36,856 nt of DNA from Pseudomonas sp. URIL14HWK12:I12 (GTDB lineage Bacteria; Pseudomonadota; Gammaproteobacteria; Pseudomonadales; Pseudomonadaceae), in the NCBI RefSeq assembly GCF_003097135.1, contig NZ_QEQL01000010.1:1-36856 (forward strand), in the 5' to 3' direction. Position 1 is the stretch's first letter, and each line of letters opens with the position of its first letter. The notes beneath the pieces were generated by a model. The model made no database searches and was not told the origin of the DNA. It saw only the letters and a program-made list of their open reading frames with translations. Below, in pieces: positions 1-9,804 of the stretch. The position numbers were made by a program, and so were the translations under genes.

Positions 1-177
1 GTTCGGAAGAGATAACCGCTGAAAGCATCTAAGCGGGAAACTTGCCTCAAGATGAGATCTCACTGGGATCTTGAATCCCCTAAAGGGCCGTCGAAGACTA
101 CGACGTTGATAGGTGGGGTGTGTAAGCGCTGTGAGGCGTTGAGCTAACCCATACTAATTGCCCGTGAGGCTTGACCA
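1..177 (+). rRNA. 23S ribosomal RNA, 3' end (partial)
   Basis: This is the last part of the large-subunit rRNA, cut by the left window edge. The conserved 3' terminal segment is visible, including GTTGAGCTAACC followed by the pseudomonad ending TACTAATTGCCCGTGAGGC and TTGACC. The exact 3' end is approximate to a few bases. It lies about 130 bp upstream of the 5S gene in the same transcript. The intervening 178-307 is the internal spacer; no tRNA is seen in it. Confidence 0.95.
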
Positions 178-307
178 TATAACACCCAAGCAATCTGCCC
201 AGAGCAGATGCGGTGGTGAAGCGACACAGCCGAAAATTCGCCAGATACGCACAAACATCACATACCTGAATTCGCTGCAACGCCCAGGCGCGGCAGCTAC
301 CGAATTT

Positions 308-423
308 CTTGACGACCATAGAGCGTTGGAACCACCTGATCCCATCCCGAACTCAGCAGTGAAACGACGCATCGCCGATGGTAGTGTGGGGTCTCCCCAT
401 GTGAGAGTAGGTCATCGTCAAGA
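308..423 (+). rRNA. rrf: 5S ribosomal RNA
   Basis: A complete 5S rRNA of about 116 nt. The two ends (CTTGACGACC and GTCATCGTCAAG) pair to form the terminal helix, and the conserved core GGAACCACCTGATCCCATCC and CGAACTCAG is present. It is the distal gene of the rRNA operon entering from the left and is followed 14 nt later by a strong intrinsic terminator. End coordinates are good to about 2 nt. Confidence 0.95.
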
Positions 424-436
424 TTCAAACCCGCAG

Positions 437-473
437 AACCCCAATCGTGAAAACGATTGGGGTTTTGTCTTTT
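437..473 (+). terminator. rRNA operon intrinsic terminator
   Basis: A perfect 12-bp stem: AACCCCAATCGT at 437-448 pairs with ACGATTGGGGTT at 453-464 around a GAAA tetraloop, followed by a T-rich tract (TTTTGTCTTTT). This ends the rrn transcript just before recC. An ATG at 447 in the recC frame lies inside this stem, so it is not a credible recC start. Confidence 0.93.
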
Positions 474-498
474 CAGCAGCAGGAAATATCCCTATACA
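470..498 (+). promoter_or_regulatory. Candidate sigma-70 promoter for recCBD
   Basis: A -35-like TTTTCA at 470-475 and a -10-like TATACA at 493-498 are separated by 17 bp, just after the rrn terminator and about 75 bp before the chosen recC start. Each box matches consensus at 4 of 6 positions. A second, weaker pair (TTGCAG at 509-514, TAGGGT at 533-538) is also possible. This is inference from consensus only. Confidence 0.3.
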
Positions 499-572
499 GC
501 CAGGTGCCTTGCAGATGGGCCCGTCGTCCGCGTAGGGTGTCCACCTTTGTCGAGCCTAAGCGGATTTCTTCA

Positions 573-3500
573 ATGCCTGCGTCCCCCATCAACCCTGGCT
601 TCATGGTCATCCATGGCAATCAGCCGGAGGACCTGCGCAGCCTGATTCTGGGTGTTATCCAGCGTTTCCCATTAGGGCCGCTGGAAAACGAAACCATCCT
701 CGTACAGAGCAACGGCATCGCCCAGTGGTTGAAGATGGCTCTGGCCCAGGACCGCGACGATGAACAAGGCGGGGGTTGTGGCATTGCGGCAGCCTTGGAT
801 GTGCAATTGCCCGGTACCTTTATCTGGCGCCTGTACCGTGCCGCTTTGGGCAAGGACAACATCCCTGCCGAATCACTGCTCGACAAGACCCCGCTGACTT
901 GGCGTTTCATGCGCCTACTGCCTGCGTTGATGAATGAGCCACACTTCGCGCCCTTGGCTCGCTTTCTGCGCGACGACAGCGATATGCGCAAACGCTATCA
1001 ACTTTCCGAGCGGCTGGCTGACCTATTTGACCAATACCAGGTCTACCGGGCCGACTGGCTGGAAGACTGGGCCCACGGCCGCCACCAGTTGCGCGACCAT
1101 AAAGGCCACGCCAAGCCTATGGCCGAGCAACAACGCTGGCAGGCGGAGCTGTGGAGGCACCTGCTGGCCGATGTCGGCGAAAGTGGCATGGCGCAGAGCC
1201 GTGCAGGTGTTCATCAACGTTACCTGCAACACATGGCCAATGCCGCCGAGCCGCCCCCCGGCCTGCCAAGGCGGGTGATTGTGTTCGGCATCTCTTCACT
1301 CCCGGCGCAGGTGCTGGATGCCTTGGCGGCGTTAGCACGTTTCTGCCAGGTGCTGCTCTGCGTACATAACCCCTGCCGGCATCATTGGGCCGATATCGTC
1401 GCCGACAAGGATTTGCTGCGCCACGCCTTCAAGCGCCAACAGCGTAAGGCCAGGGCTCCCCAAGTGCTCGACCCGGCCACCTTGCACCAACACGCCCAGC
1501 CGCTTCTTGCCGCCTGGGGCAAGCAGGGCCGTGATTACATTCACTTGCTCGAGCAGTACGACGACCCGCAGAGCTACCGCGAGCAGTTCAACGACGGCCG
1601 TATCGACCTCTTCAGCGAGGTGGAGAGCGACACGTTACTGGGCCAGCTGCAGGACGACATTCTCGACCTGCGCCCCCTACGGGAAACCCAGGAACATTGG
1701 CCGGCAGTCAACCCGCATACCGACCATAGCCTGCGCTTTCATGTCGCCCACAGCGCTCAGCGTGAGGTAGAGATTCTCCACGACCAGCTTCTGGCCCAGT
1801 TCAGCGAAGACCCCACCCTGAACCCCCGTGACGTGATTGTGATGGTGCCGCAGATCGACACCTACGCCCCACACATCCGCGCCGTATTCGGCCAGGTCGA
1901 GCACCGCGACCCACGCTATATCCCCTTTACCCTGGCAGACCAAAGCCAGCGCGGCCGCACGCCGTTGTTGATCGCGCTTGAGCACCTGCTCAACCTGCCG
2001 GAAAGCCGCTTCGCCGTGAGTGAAGTGCTCGACCTGCTCGACGTACCTGCACTTCGCAACCGCTTCGGTATCCGCGAGGCGGACCTGCCGACGCTGCGGC
2101 GTTGGATTGAAGGCGCCGGCATCCGCTGGGGCATGGACGCCTCTCAGCGTGCCAGCCTCGGGCTGCCGGAGGGGATGGAGCAGAACAGCTGGCGCTTTGG
2201 TTTGCGGCGCATGCTCCTGGGCTATGCCGTGGGCAACGGCGATGCTTTCGCAGGTGTCGAGCCGTTCGACGAAATAGGCGGCCTGGACGCCGCGTTGATC
2301 GGCCCACTGGCAGCGTTGCTCGACGCACTCGACAGCGCTCATCAGGCGCTGAGCACCCCTGGCACGCCAGAGCAGTGGGGTGAACGCCTGCAAACCCTCT
2401 TGCGGCGTTTCTTCAGCGCCAGTGATGAGCAGAGCGAGTACCTGCTGGTGCAGCTGGAGGGGCTACGCGACCAGTGGCTGGAGGTGTGTGAAGGCGTCGG
2501 CCTGGCCGAGCCGCTGCCGTTGACCGTGGTGCGCGACGCGTGGCTGGCCGGGGTAGACCAAGGCAACCTGGGCCAGCACTTTCTCAGCGGTGCGGTAAAT
2601 TTCTGCACCTTGATGCCGATGCGCGCCATTCCTTTTCGCCGCGTCTGCCTGCTGGGCATGAACGATGGCGATTTCCCCCGTGCCCAACCGCCGCTGGACT
2701 TCGACCTGATGGGTAGCGACTACCGCCCCGGCGACCGTTCTCGACGGGAGGACGACCGCTACCTGCTGCTCGAAGCGCTGCTCTCAGCCCAAGAGCGGTT
2801 ATACATCAGCTGGGTAGGGCGTAGCATCCGTGACAACAGCGAGCGCCCGGCATCGGTGCTGGTCGGCCAGTTGCGCGATCACCTGGCCGCAGGCTGGAAG
2901 CTGGCCGATGGCAGCGACCTGCTGCACGCGCTCACCACCGAGCACCCGCTGCAACCCTTCAGCCTCCAGTACTTCCAGGCCGGTAGCCCTCTGGCCAGTT
3001 ACGCCCGTGAGTGGGAAGGCCTCTATCAACAACACCCTGCGCCGCCCGCGCAAGCAGCCCTGCCTATGCCGCTGCTGCCCGAACCGCTGGACCCCGCTGT
3101 GCTGCAAGACTTTTTGCGACAGCCAGTGCGGCATTTTTTCCGGCAGCGGCTGAAGGTCTATTTCGAAGCAGTCGAGCCACCGGCACCCGAGGCCGAGCCG
3201 TTCGGCCTGGCGGGCCTTGAGCGCTATACCTTGAGCGAGGCCTTGCTGGCCCAGGCTATCGCCCATCCGGAGCAGTCGCCTGCCGAACGCCTGTCGCGTG
3301 CAGCTGCGCGGCTGCAGGGCCATGGGGTGCTGCCCATGGCCGGCTTCGGCGAAATGGCCCAGGCCAGTCTGATAGAGCCACTTCCCGGTTTGTTGCTGCG
3401 TTATCGGCAGTTGCTCGAACGTTGGCCGCAGCCGGTGCAAGGGGCCCTGCCTGCTCACTTCGCGCATGCCGGGGTTGCTGTCGAAGGGTGGCTTGCCGGC

Positions 3501-4019
3501 CTGCACCGTGGCCAGGGCGATGAACTGCTGCACGCCACGCTGGTAGCCAACGCATTGGGCGATGGCCCCAAGCGCAAATGGCACCGCCTGCTGCGCAGCT
3601 GGGTCAACCACCTGTTCACCTGCGCCCAGGGCCACCGGCTCACGACCGCGCTGGTGGCCACCGACTGCACCTTACTCTTGCCGCCGCAGGAGAGCGCCCA
3701 GGCGAAAGAACACCTGGCAGCCTTGCTCGATGCCTGGCGCATCGGCATTTGCAGCCCGCTGCCGGTGGCCACCCGCACGGCCTTTGCCTGGCTGCGCGAA
3801 GACGACCCCGAAAAAGCCCAGGCAGCGGCGCGCACGGCCTACGAAGGCGATGCCAACACAGCTGCAGAGCGTGACGAAACCGCCGCGCTGGCCCGCCAAT
3901 ACCCCGACTTCGCCAGCCTGGCCGAGGGCGGTGGCTTCGCGCAGTGGAGCCAGGCGCTCTATGAGCCGGTGATGGCCGCTGGCTGGCAGCACCAACCCGC
4001 TCAGGAGAGCGCCGAGTGA
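573..4019 (+). CDS. recC: RecBCD subunit gamma (exodeoxyribonuclease V gamma chain)
   Basis: RecC (1148 aa; the E. coli protein is about 1120) is the subunit of the RecBCD helicase-nuclease that splits the DNA duplex and recognises Chi during double-strand-break repair. The N-terminus has the family signature around VQSNGIAQWLK, and the rest reads as full-length RecC with its inactive helicase-like fold, including LMPMRAIPFRRVCLLGMNDG in the middle. I chose the ATG at 573 (protein starts MPASPINPGF). The frame is open further up, but the upstream ATG at 447 lies in the rrn terminator stem. No strong ribosome binding site precedes 573, so the start is likely rather than certain. The stop overlaps the recB GTG by 4 bp (3-base stop shared with GTGA), indicating translational coupling. 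First gene of recC-recB-recD. Confidence 0.95.
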   Translation: MPASPINPGFMVIHGNQPEDLRSLILGVIQRFPLGPLENETILVQSNGIAQWLKMALAQDRDDEQGGGCGIAAALDVQLPGTFIWRLYRAALGKDNIPAESLLDKTPLTWRFMRLLPALMNEPHFAPLARFLRDDSDMRKRYQLSERLADLFDQYQVYRADWLEDWAHGRHQLRDHKGHAKPMAEQQRWQAELWRHLLADVGESGMAQSRAGVHQRYLQHMANAAEPPPGLPRRVIVFGISSLPAQVLDALAALARFCQVLLCVHNPCRHHWADIVADKDLLRHAFKRQQRKARAPQVLDPATLHQHAQPLLAAWGKQGRDYIHLLEQYDDPQSYREQFNDGRIDLFSEVESDTLLGQLQDDILDLRPLRETQEHWPAVNPHTDHSLRFHVAHSAQREVEILHDQLLAQFSEDPTLNPRDVIVMVPQIDTYAPHIRAVFGQVEHRDPRYIPFTLADQSQRGRTPLLIALEHLLNLPESRFAVSEVLDLLDVPALRNRFGIREADLPTLRRWIEGAGIRWGMDASQRASLGLPEGMEQNSWRFGLRRMLLGYAVGNGDAFAGVEPFDEIGGLDAALIGPLAALLDALDSAHQALSTPGTPEQWGERLQTLLRRFFSASDEQSEYLLVQLEGLRDQWLEVCEGVGLAEPLPLTVVRDAWLAGVDQGNLGQHFLSGAVNFCTLMPMRAIPFRRVCLLGMNDGDFPRAQPPLDFDLMGSDYRPGDRSRREDDRYLLLEALLSAQERLYISWVGRSIRDNSERPASVLVGQLRDHLAAGWKLADGSDLLHALTTEHPLQPFSLQYFQAGSPLASYAREWEGLYQQHPAPPAQAALPMPLLPEPLDPAVLQDFLRQPVRHFFRQRLKVYFEAVEPPAPEAEPFGLAGLERYTLSEALLAQAIAHPEQSPAERLSRAAARLQGHGVLPMAGFGEMAQASLIEPLPGLLLRYRQLLERWPQPVQGALPAHFAHAGVAVEGWLAGLHRGQGDELLHATLVANALGDGPKRKWHRLLRSWVNHLFTCAQGHRLTTALVATDCTLLLPPQESAQAKEHLAALLDAWRIGICSPLPVATRTAFAWLREDDPEKAQAAARTAYEGDANTAAERDETAALARQYPDFASLAEGGGFAQWSQALYEPVMAAGWQHQPAQESAE

Positions 4020-7000
4020 GCGAAACCTTGCCTTTGGCGCTGCGCTTTCCCCTGCGCGGCAGCCAATTGATCGAAGCCAGTGCCGGCACCGGCAAAACCT
4101 TCACCATTTCGGCGCTGTACCTGCGCTTGGTGCTGGGCCATGGCAGCCCCGACACTGCCTTCAGCGAACCGTTGCTGCCGCCAGCCATTCTGGTGGTGAC
4201 CTTCACCGACGCCGCCACCAAGGAACTGCGCGACCGTATTCGTGCGCGGCTGGCGCAGGCGGCCCGTTATTTTCGCGATGAATGCCCCGCGCCCGACGGG
4301 CTGGTTGAAACCTTGCGCGCGTTCTGGCCGGCCGAGCAGTGGCCGCTGTGCGCCAACCGCCTGGAAGTGGCCGCCCAATGGATGGACGAAGCTGCCGTGT
4401 CGACCATCCATGGCTGGTGCCAGCGCATGTTGCGCGAGCATGCCTTCGACAGTGGCAGCCTGTTCACACAGACCCTGGAGCCGGACCACAGCGACCTGCT
4501 CACGGAAGTGGTACGTGATTACTGGCGGCGGTTTTGCTACCCGCTGGCCGGCCCGGCGTTGCACTGGGTCGACAGCCAATGGGGCTCCCCCGACGCCCTG
4601 GCTGCCAAGGCCCGGCCCTTGTTCGCCAGCGCCGAGCCAAGCGCCGGCGCCGGCGAGCTGGGCGTGCTTATCGAGCGCGAGCTGCAGGCTCGCGAGCAGG
4701 TACTGGAGCAGTTGAAAGCCCCCTGGGCCGAATGGGCCATGGCCCTGCGTGAGGTGTGCCGTGCTGGCGTGGCTCAAAAGCAGGTCGATGGCCGCAAGAT
4801 GCAGGCTCGTTTCTTCGAGCCCTGGTTCGACAAGCTGCTGGCCTGGGCGCAGGACCCTGCACAAACCTCGCTGGACCTTGGCACCGGCTTCAGCCGCCTC
4901 ACCCCCGGGGGTATGGCCGAAGCCTGGAAAGGTGAGCCTCCCGATCACCCTGCACTGCACGCCATGCAAGCGCTGCCGGGGCAATTGGCGGCCTTGCCCG
5001 ACCCTGCCAGCGCCGCGTTGGCTCATGCCGCCGCCTGGGTTCGGCAGGCCTTCGACGCGCAGAAGCGTCAGCGCGCCGAAATGGGCTTCGACGACATGCT
5101 CACCCGGCTTGACCATGCCTTGGCGGGCTCCTCTGGCGACCCGCTGGCGCAGTTGATCCGACAGCAGTTTCCCGTAGCGATGATCGATGAGTTCCAGGAC
5201 ACCGACCCGGTGCAGTACCGGATCTTCGAACGCATCTACCGCATCAGCGCCAACGACCCGGGCACTGGGCTGTTCATGATCGGCGACCCCAAGCAGGCGA
5301 TCTACGCCTTTCGCGGTGCCGACATCCACACCTACCTGATGGCGCGCCGGGCCAGTGCCGGGCGGCTGCATACCCTGGGCACCAATTTCCGCTCCACCCA
5401 GCCCATGGTCGATGCCGTGAACCATTTGTTCCAGCAGGCCGAAGACAGGCCACAAGGCCGGGGCGCTTTTCTGTTTCGTGATACCGACGGCGACAACCCG
5501 GTTCCGTTTCATCCGGTGCAGGCACAGGGCCGCCCCGAACAGTTGCTGAACGACGGCGATGCGCAGCCGGCACTGACCTGTTGGCACCTGGCCACCGATC
5601 AGCCGCTGAGCCTGGCCCAGTACCGACGGCAGATGGCCGACAGCTGCGCCAGTGAAATCACTCGCCTGCTCAATGCCGGCGCGCACGGTACATGTGGCTT
5701 CGCCGCCCCGGGGGGGCCGCTCAGCCCCTTGCGCCCCGCGGATATCGCCATCCTGGTACGCGACGGCCAGGAAGCACGCCTTATTCGCCAGGCGCTGGAC
5801 GCGCGAGGCGTGCGCAGCGTGTACCTCTCCGACAAGGATTCGGTGTTCGCCACCTGGGAAGCGCTGGACGTACTTGCCTGGCTCAAGGCCTGCGCCGAGC
5901 CGGATGCCGAGCGCAGCCTGCGCGCGGCGCTGGCGAGCCTGACGCTTGGCCTGCCCCTGGCGGAGCTGGAGCGCTTCAACCAGGATGAGCAGGCCTGGGA
6001 AAGCACCGTAATGGCCTTCCGAGGCTACCGCGCGCTCTGGCACAGCCAGGGTGTGCTGGCTATGTTGCGCCGGCTGATGCACGACTACGAGCTACCTCGG
6101 CGCCTGGCGGCCCGTGCCGACGGCGAACGTACCCTCACCAACCTGCTGCACCTGACCGAGTTGCTTCAGCAGGCCAGCGCCACCCTCGACGGCGAGCAGG
6201 CGTTGATCCGCCACTTGGCCGAGCAACTGCACGGCGGTGCCACGGGGGAGGAGCAGATCCTGCGGTTGGAAAGCGACGAGCAACTGGTGAAGGTCATCAC
6301 CGTGCACAAGTCCAAAGGCCTGGAATACCCCCTGGTATTTCTGCCGTTCGTGGCCAGTTGCAAGCCGGTCGATGGCAAGCGCCTGCCCCTCACCTGGCAC
6401 GACGATCAGGGCCACGTGCAACTGAGCCTGGTGGCCAGCGAAGAGATCGTCGCCCGTGCCGACCACGAGCGCCTGGGCGAAGACCTGCGCCTGCTCTACG
6501 TGGCGCTGACCCGGGCTCGCCACGCCTGCTGGTTGGGCCTGGCCGACCTCAAGCGGGGGCAAGGCAAGGCGTCGGTGCTGCACCAGAGCGCGATCGGCTA
6601 CGTACTGGGCGGCGGAGCACCGGTGGCGCAGGCCGCTGGCCTGGCGCAGTGGCTGGAGGCACTGGCCGCCGGCTGCCCGGCCATTGCGATCGAGCCGTTG
6701 CCCGAGGCCCTGGCCACGCCGTTCACTGCCCCGGCCAACGACCAAGCCTTACGCGGTGCGTTGGCGCCTACCCGGCGTGCCGCCGAGAACTGGTGGATCG
6801 CGTCCTACAGCGCCTTGCGCATCGCCGATGGCCTGGCTGCCGATTCGCCGCTGGCGCAAAAGCTCGCCGACGATGACCGCACCGTCGTGCCCGGCCCACA
6901 GGCAAGCAGTGGCGATATTCACGCCTTCCCCCGTGGCCCCGGCCCTGGCACGTTCTTGCACGGCTTGCTGGAGTGGGCTGGCGAGGAGGGCTTTGCTCAC

Positions 7001-7660
7001 GTCGCCGCCGACCGGCAGCGCCTGCTCGACAGCGTCGCCCGGCGCTGCAACCGGCGCGGCTGGGAGGGCTGGATCGCGACCCTGGTGCCTTGGCTCGAGC
7101 GCCTGCTCGCGTTGCCGATGCCACTGCAAGGCGCTGCGCCTGCCAGCCTTACGGGGCTGGCCAGCTACCGCACCGAAATGGAGTTCTGGTTCGCCAGCGA
7201 TCAGGTCGACGTCAGCCAGCTCGACGCCCTCGTGCAACGCCATACCCACCCCGGCCTGCCACGTGCCAGCGCGATGGGCCGCCCACTCAACGGGTTGTTC
7301 AAAGGTTTCATCGACCTGTGTTTCGAGCACGAAGGCCGCTACTACGTGGCCGATTACAAATCCAACTGGCTGGGCCCTGACGCCAGCGCTTATCAGCCCG
7401 CCGCGATGGAGCAGGTGATGCTCGAACACCGTTATGACCTGCAATACGTGCTCTACCTGCTGGCACTGCACCGCCAGCTCACCGCACGCTTGCCCGGCTA
7501 TGACTACGACGAGCATGTGGGCGGCGCGCTGTTCATCTTCCTTCGCGGCCTCGATGCTCCCGGCCAGGGTGTGTGCCATGTGCGCCCGCCCAAGGTGCTC
7601 ATCGAAGCGTTGGACGCGCTGTTCATGGGCCGGCCGCTGCCCATGGAGGCCTTGGCATGA
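4016..7660 (+). CDS. recB: RecBCD subunit beta, helicase-nuclease
   Basis: RecB (1214 aa) is the 3'-5' SF1 helicase and the only nuclease of RecBCD. Walker A ASAGTGKT is at residues 21-28, the UvrD-type Walker B region reads MIDEFQDTDPVQ, and the helicase motif VHKSKGLEYPLV lies in the middle. The C-terminal RecB-family nuclease domain is intact, with D1100 (in GFIDLC) and D1113/K1115 (in DYKSNW), the expected metal-binding and catalytic residues. It starts at GTG 4016, overlapping the recC stop, with AGGAG at 4003-4007 as ribosome binding site. It ends in an ATGA overlap with recD. All visible motifs argue for a functional enzyme. Confidence 0.96.
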   Translation: MSETLPLALRFPLRGSQLIEASAGTGKTFTISALYLRLVLGHGSPDTAFSEPLLPPAILVVTFTDAATKELRDRIRARLAQAARYFRDECPAPDGLVETLRAFWPAEQWPLCANRLEVAAQWMDEAAVSTIHGWCQRMLREHAFDSGSLFTQTLEPDHSDLLTEVVRDYWRRFCYPLAGPALHWVDSQWGSPDALAAKARPLFASAEPSAGAGELGVLIERELQAREQVLEQLKAPWAEWAMALREVCRAGVAQKQVDGRKMQARFFEPWFDKLLAWAQDPAQTSLDLGTGFSRLTPGGMAEAWKGEPPDHPALHAMQALPGQLAALPDPASAALAHAAAWVRQAFDAQKRQRAEMGFDDMLTRLDHALAGSSGDPLAQLIRQQFPVAMIDEFQDTDPVQYRIFERIYRISANDPGTGLFMIGDPKQAIYAFRGADIHTYLMARRASAGRLHTLGTNFRSTQPMVDAVNHLFQQAEDRPQGRGAFLFRDTDGDNPVPFHPVQAQGRPEQLLNDGDAQPALTCWHLATDQPLSLAQYRRQMADSCASEITRLLNAGAHGTCGFAAPGGPLSPLRPADIAILVRDGQEARLIRQALDARGVRSVYLSDKDSVFATWEALDVLAWLKACAEPDAERSLRAALASLTLGLPLAELERFNQDEQAWESTVMAFRGYRALWHSQGVLAMLRRLMHDYELPRRLAARADGERTLTNLLHLTELLQQASATLDGEQALIRHLAEQLHGGATGEEQILRLESDEQLVKVITVHKSKGLEYPLVFLPFVASCKPVDGKRLPLTWHDDQGHVQLSLVASEEIVARADHERLGEDLRLLYVALTRARHACWLGLADLKRGQGKASVLHQSAIGYVLGGGAPVAQAAGLAQWLEALAAGCPAIAIEPLPEALATPFTAPANDQALRGALAPTRRAAENWWIASYSALRIADGLAADSPLAQKLADDDRTVVPGPQASSGDIHAFPRGPGPGTFLHGLLEWAGEEGFAHVAADRQRLLDSVARRCNRRGWEGWIATLVPWLERLLALPMPLQGAAPASLTGLASYRTEMEFWFASDQVDVSQLDALVQRHTHPGLPRASAMGRPLNGLFKGFIDLCFEHEGRYYVADYKSNWLGPDASAYQPAAMEQVMLEHRYDLQYVLYLLALHRQLTARLPGYDYDEHVGGALFIFLRGLDAPGQGVCHVRPPKVLIEALDALFMGRPLPMEALA

Positions 7661-9705
7661 ACCCTCAGGACGATCTGTTTCCCGAAACCCTGCCCGGCGC
7701 CGCCACCCGCGCACCAGCCCTTGAGAGCGTGCCCAGCCTTTTGGCGCTGTTCGACGCCTGGGCCGAACGTGGCTGGCTGCGCGCCCTGGACCGCGCCTTC
7801 ACCGGTTTTCTCGCCGAACGCTGCCCCGAAGCAGAGCCGCTGGTGCTGCTGGCCGCGGCCCTGGCCAGCCACCAGCTTGGCCATGGCCACGTATGCCTGG
7901 ACCTGCGGCAGACCCTAGCCGAGCCAGACTTCGCGCTCTCACTGCCCCCCGAAGGCGACCTCGCGAGCGGCGCGCAGGTATTGCCCTCGGCTTTGCTGGC
8001 CGGCGTCGATGCTACCCACTGGGCTGAGCGCCTGGCCGCCTCGCCCCTGCTCGCTGGCCCCGGCAGCCCGATGGTGCTTGCTGGCACGCGCCTTTACCTG
8101 CGCCGCTACTGGCATTACGAGCGGCAGGTGGATCACAACCTTCACTTGCGCCTGCGCCAGCGGCACGAGGTCAGCACCGACACGTTGCAACGCCTGGAGC
8201 AGCTGTTCCCGGCAGACGGCAGCGGCCGCACCGACTGGCAGAAGCTCGCCTGTGCCCTGGCCATGCGCTGCAACCTGAGCATCATTACCGGCGGCCCCGG
8301 TACCGGCAAAACCACCACCGTGGTGCGCTTGTTGGCGCTGCTGCAAGGCCCTCGCGTGGCGGCCGGGCAGCCGCTGCGCATCCGCCTGGTGGCGCCTACC
8401 GGCAAGGCAGCTGCGCGCCTGACCGAGTCGATCGGCGCCCAGGTACAGGGGTTGCAGGTCGATGACGCGGTCAAGGCGCGCATCCCTGTAGACGTCACCA
8501 CCGTGCACCGGCTGTTGGGCAGCCGCCCCGGCACCCGGCATTTCCGCCACAACGCTGCCAACCCGCTGCCACTGGACGTGCTGGTGGTGGACGAAGCCTC
8601 GATGATCGACCTGGAGATGATGGCGCACCTGCTCGCGGCGCTGGCGCCGGGCGCGCGCCTCGTGCTGCTGGGCGATAAAGACCAGCTCGCCTCGGTGGAG
8701 GCCGGCGCGGTGCTGGGCGACCTGTGCCGCGACGCCGAGCACGGCCGCTACTCGCCCACCACCCAAGGTTGGCTCGAGCAAGTGGCCGGCGCTGCGCTCA
8801 ATGAACCCGCGCTTTTGCCGGGGGACGAGCAGCGCTACCCCTTGGCCCAGCAAGTGGCGATGCTGCGTTACTCCAGGCGCTTCGGTGAAGGCAGCGGCAT
8901 CGGCGCGCTGGCACGGCGGGTCAATGCCCAAGACGCCTCGGCCGCCCGGCGTGCCTTCAGCGAAGCGGGCTTCACCGACCTGCATCATCTAGCCCCCGGC
9001 AATCAGGATGCCCGCGGCCTGCGCTCGCTGCTGCTAGGGGCAGGTGAGCTCGCCGGCTACCGCCACTACCTGGCTATGATCCCAAAAGGCCGGCCGCCTG
9101 CCGCCGAGCCTTTGGCCTCACCGGCCTGGGCCGAGTGGGCCCGGGCGATTCTGGCCGCGTTCGATCGCTTCCAACTGCTCTGTGCGGTACGAAAGGGGCC
9201 CTGGGGCGTCGAAGGGCTCAACGCCCGCGCCCAGGCCACGCTCGCCAGCGCCGGGTTGATCGACCCCACCCAGCCTTGGTACGAAGGCCGGCCGGTCTTG
9301 ATGACCCGCAACGACTACGGGCTTGGGCTGATGAACGGCGACATCGGTATCACCTTGAGCTTGCCTCAGGCCGACGAATCCGACCGCCCAGTGCTGCGCG
9401 TCGCCTTCCCGCGCAACGATGGGCAGGGCGGCGTGCGCTTCGTGCTGCCTAGCCGGCTCAGCGATGTAGAAACGGTCTACGCGATGACCGTGCATAAATC
9501 CCAGGGCTCGGAATTCGAACACACCGCGCTGGTGCTGCCCGAGGCGCTGAACCCGGTATTGACCAAAGAGCTGATCTACACCGGTATCACCCGTGCCAAA
9601 CAGGCCTTCACGCTGGTAGAGCCACGCGGTGGCGTATTCGAAGAGGCCGTGCGGCGCCGCGTCAAGCGCCTCAGCGGGCTCATGCTCGAGGCGCCCGAGG
9701 CCTGA
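7657..9705 (+). CDS. recD: RecBCD subunit alpha, 5'-3' helicase
   Basis: RecD (682 aa; E. coli about 608, pseudomonad versions are longer) is the fast 5'-3' SF1 helicase of RecBCD. Walker A GGPGTGKTT is at residues 212-220, Walker B LVVDEASMID follows, and the C-terminal helicase motif TVHKSQGSEF and the GITRAK motif are present. The start at ATG 7657 overlaps the recB stop (ATGA) and has GGAGG at 7645-7649 upstream; the frame is open further up but inside recB. A 6-bp hairpin (GGCCTG/CAGGCC, 9699-9714) spans the stop codon but has no T-tract, so it is a weak terminator at best. Confidence 0.95.
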   Translation: MNPQDDLFPETLPGAATRAPALESVPSLLALFDAWAERGWLRALDRAFTGFLAERCPEAEPLVLLAAALASHQLGHGHVCLDLRQTLAEPDFALSLPPEGDLASGAQVLPSALLAGVDATHWAERLAASPLLAGPGSPMVLAGTRLYLRRYWHYERQVDHNLHLRLRQRHEVSTDTLQRLEQLFPADGSGRTDWQKLACALAMRCNLSIITGGPGTGKTTTVVRLLALLQGPRVAAGQPLRIRLVAPTGKAAARLTESIGAQVQGLQVDDAVKARIPVDVTTVHRLLGSRPGTRHFRHNAANPLPLDVLVVDEASMIDLEMMAHLLAALAPGARLVLLGDKDQLASVEAGAVLGDLCRDAEHGRYSPTTQGWLEQVAGAALNEPALLPGDEQRYPLAQQVAMLRYSRRFGEGSGIGALARRVNAQDASAARRAFSEAGFTDLHHLAPGNQDARGLRSLLLGAGELAGYRHYLAMIPKGRPPAAEPLASPAWAEWARAILAAFDRFQLLCAVRKGPWGVEGLNARAQATLASAGLIDPTQPWYEGRPVLMTRNDYGLGLMNGDIGITLSLPQADESDRPVLRVAFPRNDGQGGVRFVLPSRLSDVETVYAMTVHKSQGSEFEHTALVLPEALNPVLTKELIYTGITRAKQAFTLVEPRGGVFEEAVRRRVKRLSGLMLEAPEA

Positions 9706-9804
9706 CCACAGGCCGTGATATCACCTAATGCCACAGTTTTCATATCGACGTGGCTTACAGCAATGGCATGAACCCGCTGGCGGCACTGTCCATTTGCCAA
9801 TCGA

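Noticed and set aside
178..307. tRNA in the 23S-5S spacer
   Set aside because: No cloverleaf or T-loop GTTCGANTC pattern could be found.
447..572. Longer recC start at ATG 447
   Set aside because: The codon lies inside the rrn terminator hairpin and the extra 42 residues do not resemble RecC.
4001..6082. A 693-codon open frame on the minus strand, antisense to recB
   Set aside because: It mirrors the codon bias of a real, motif-complete recB in GC-rich DNA; it has low-complexity Gln/Gly/Arg composition and no recognisable domain.
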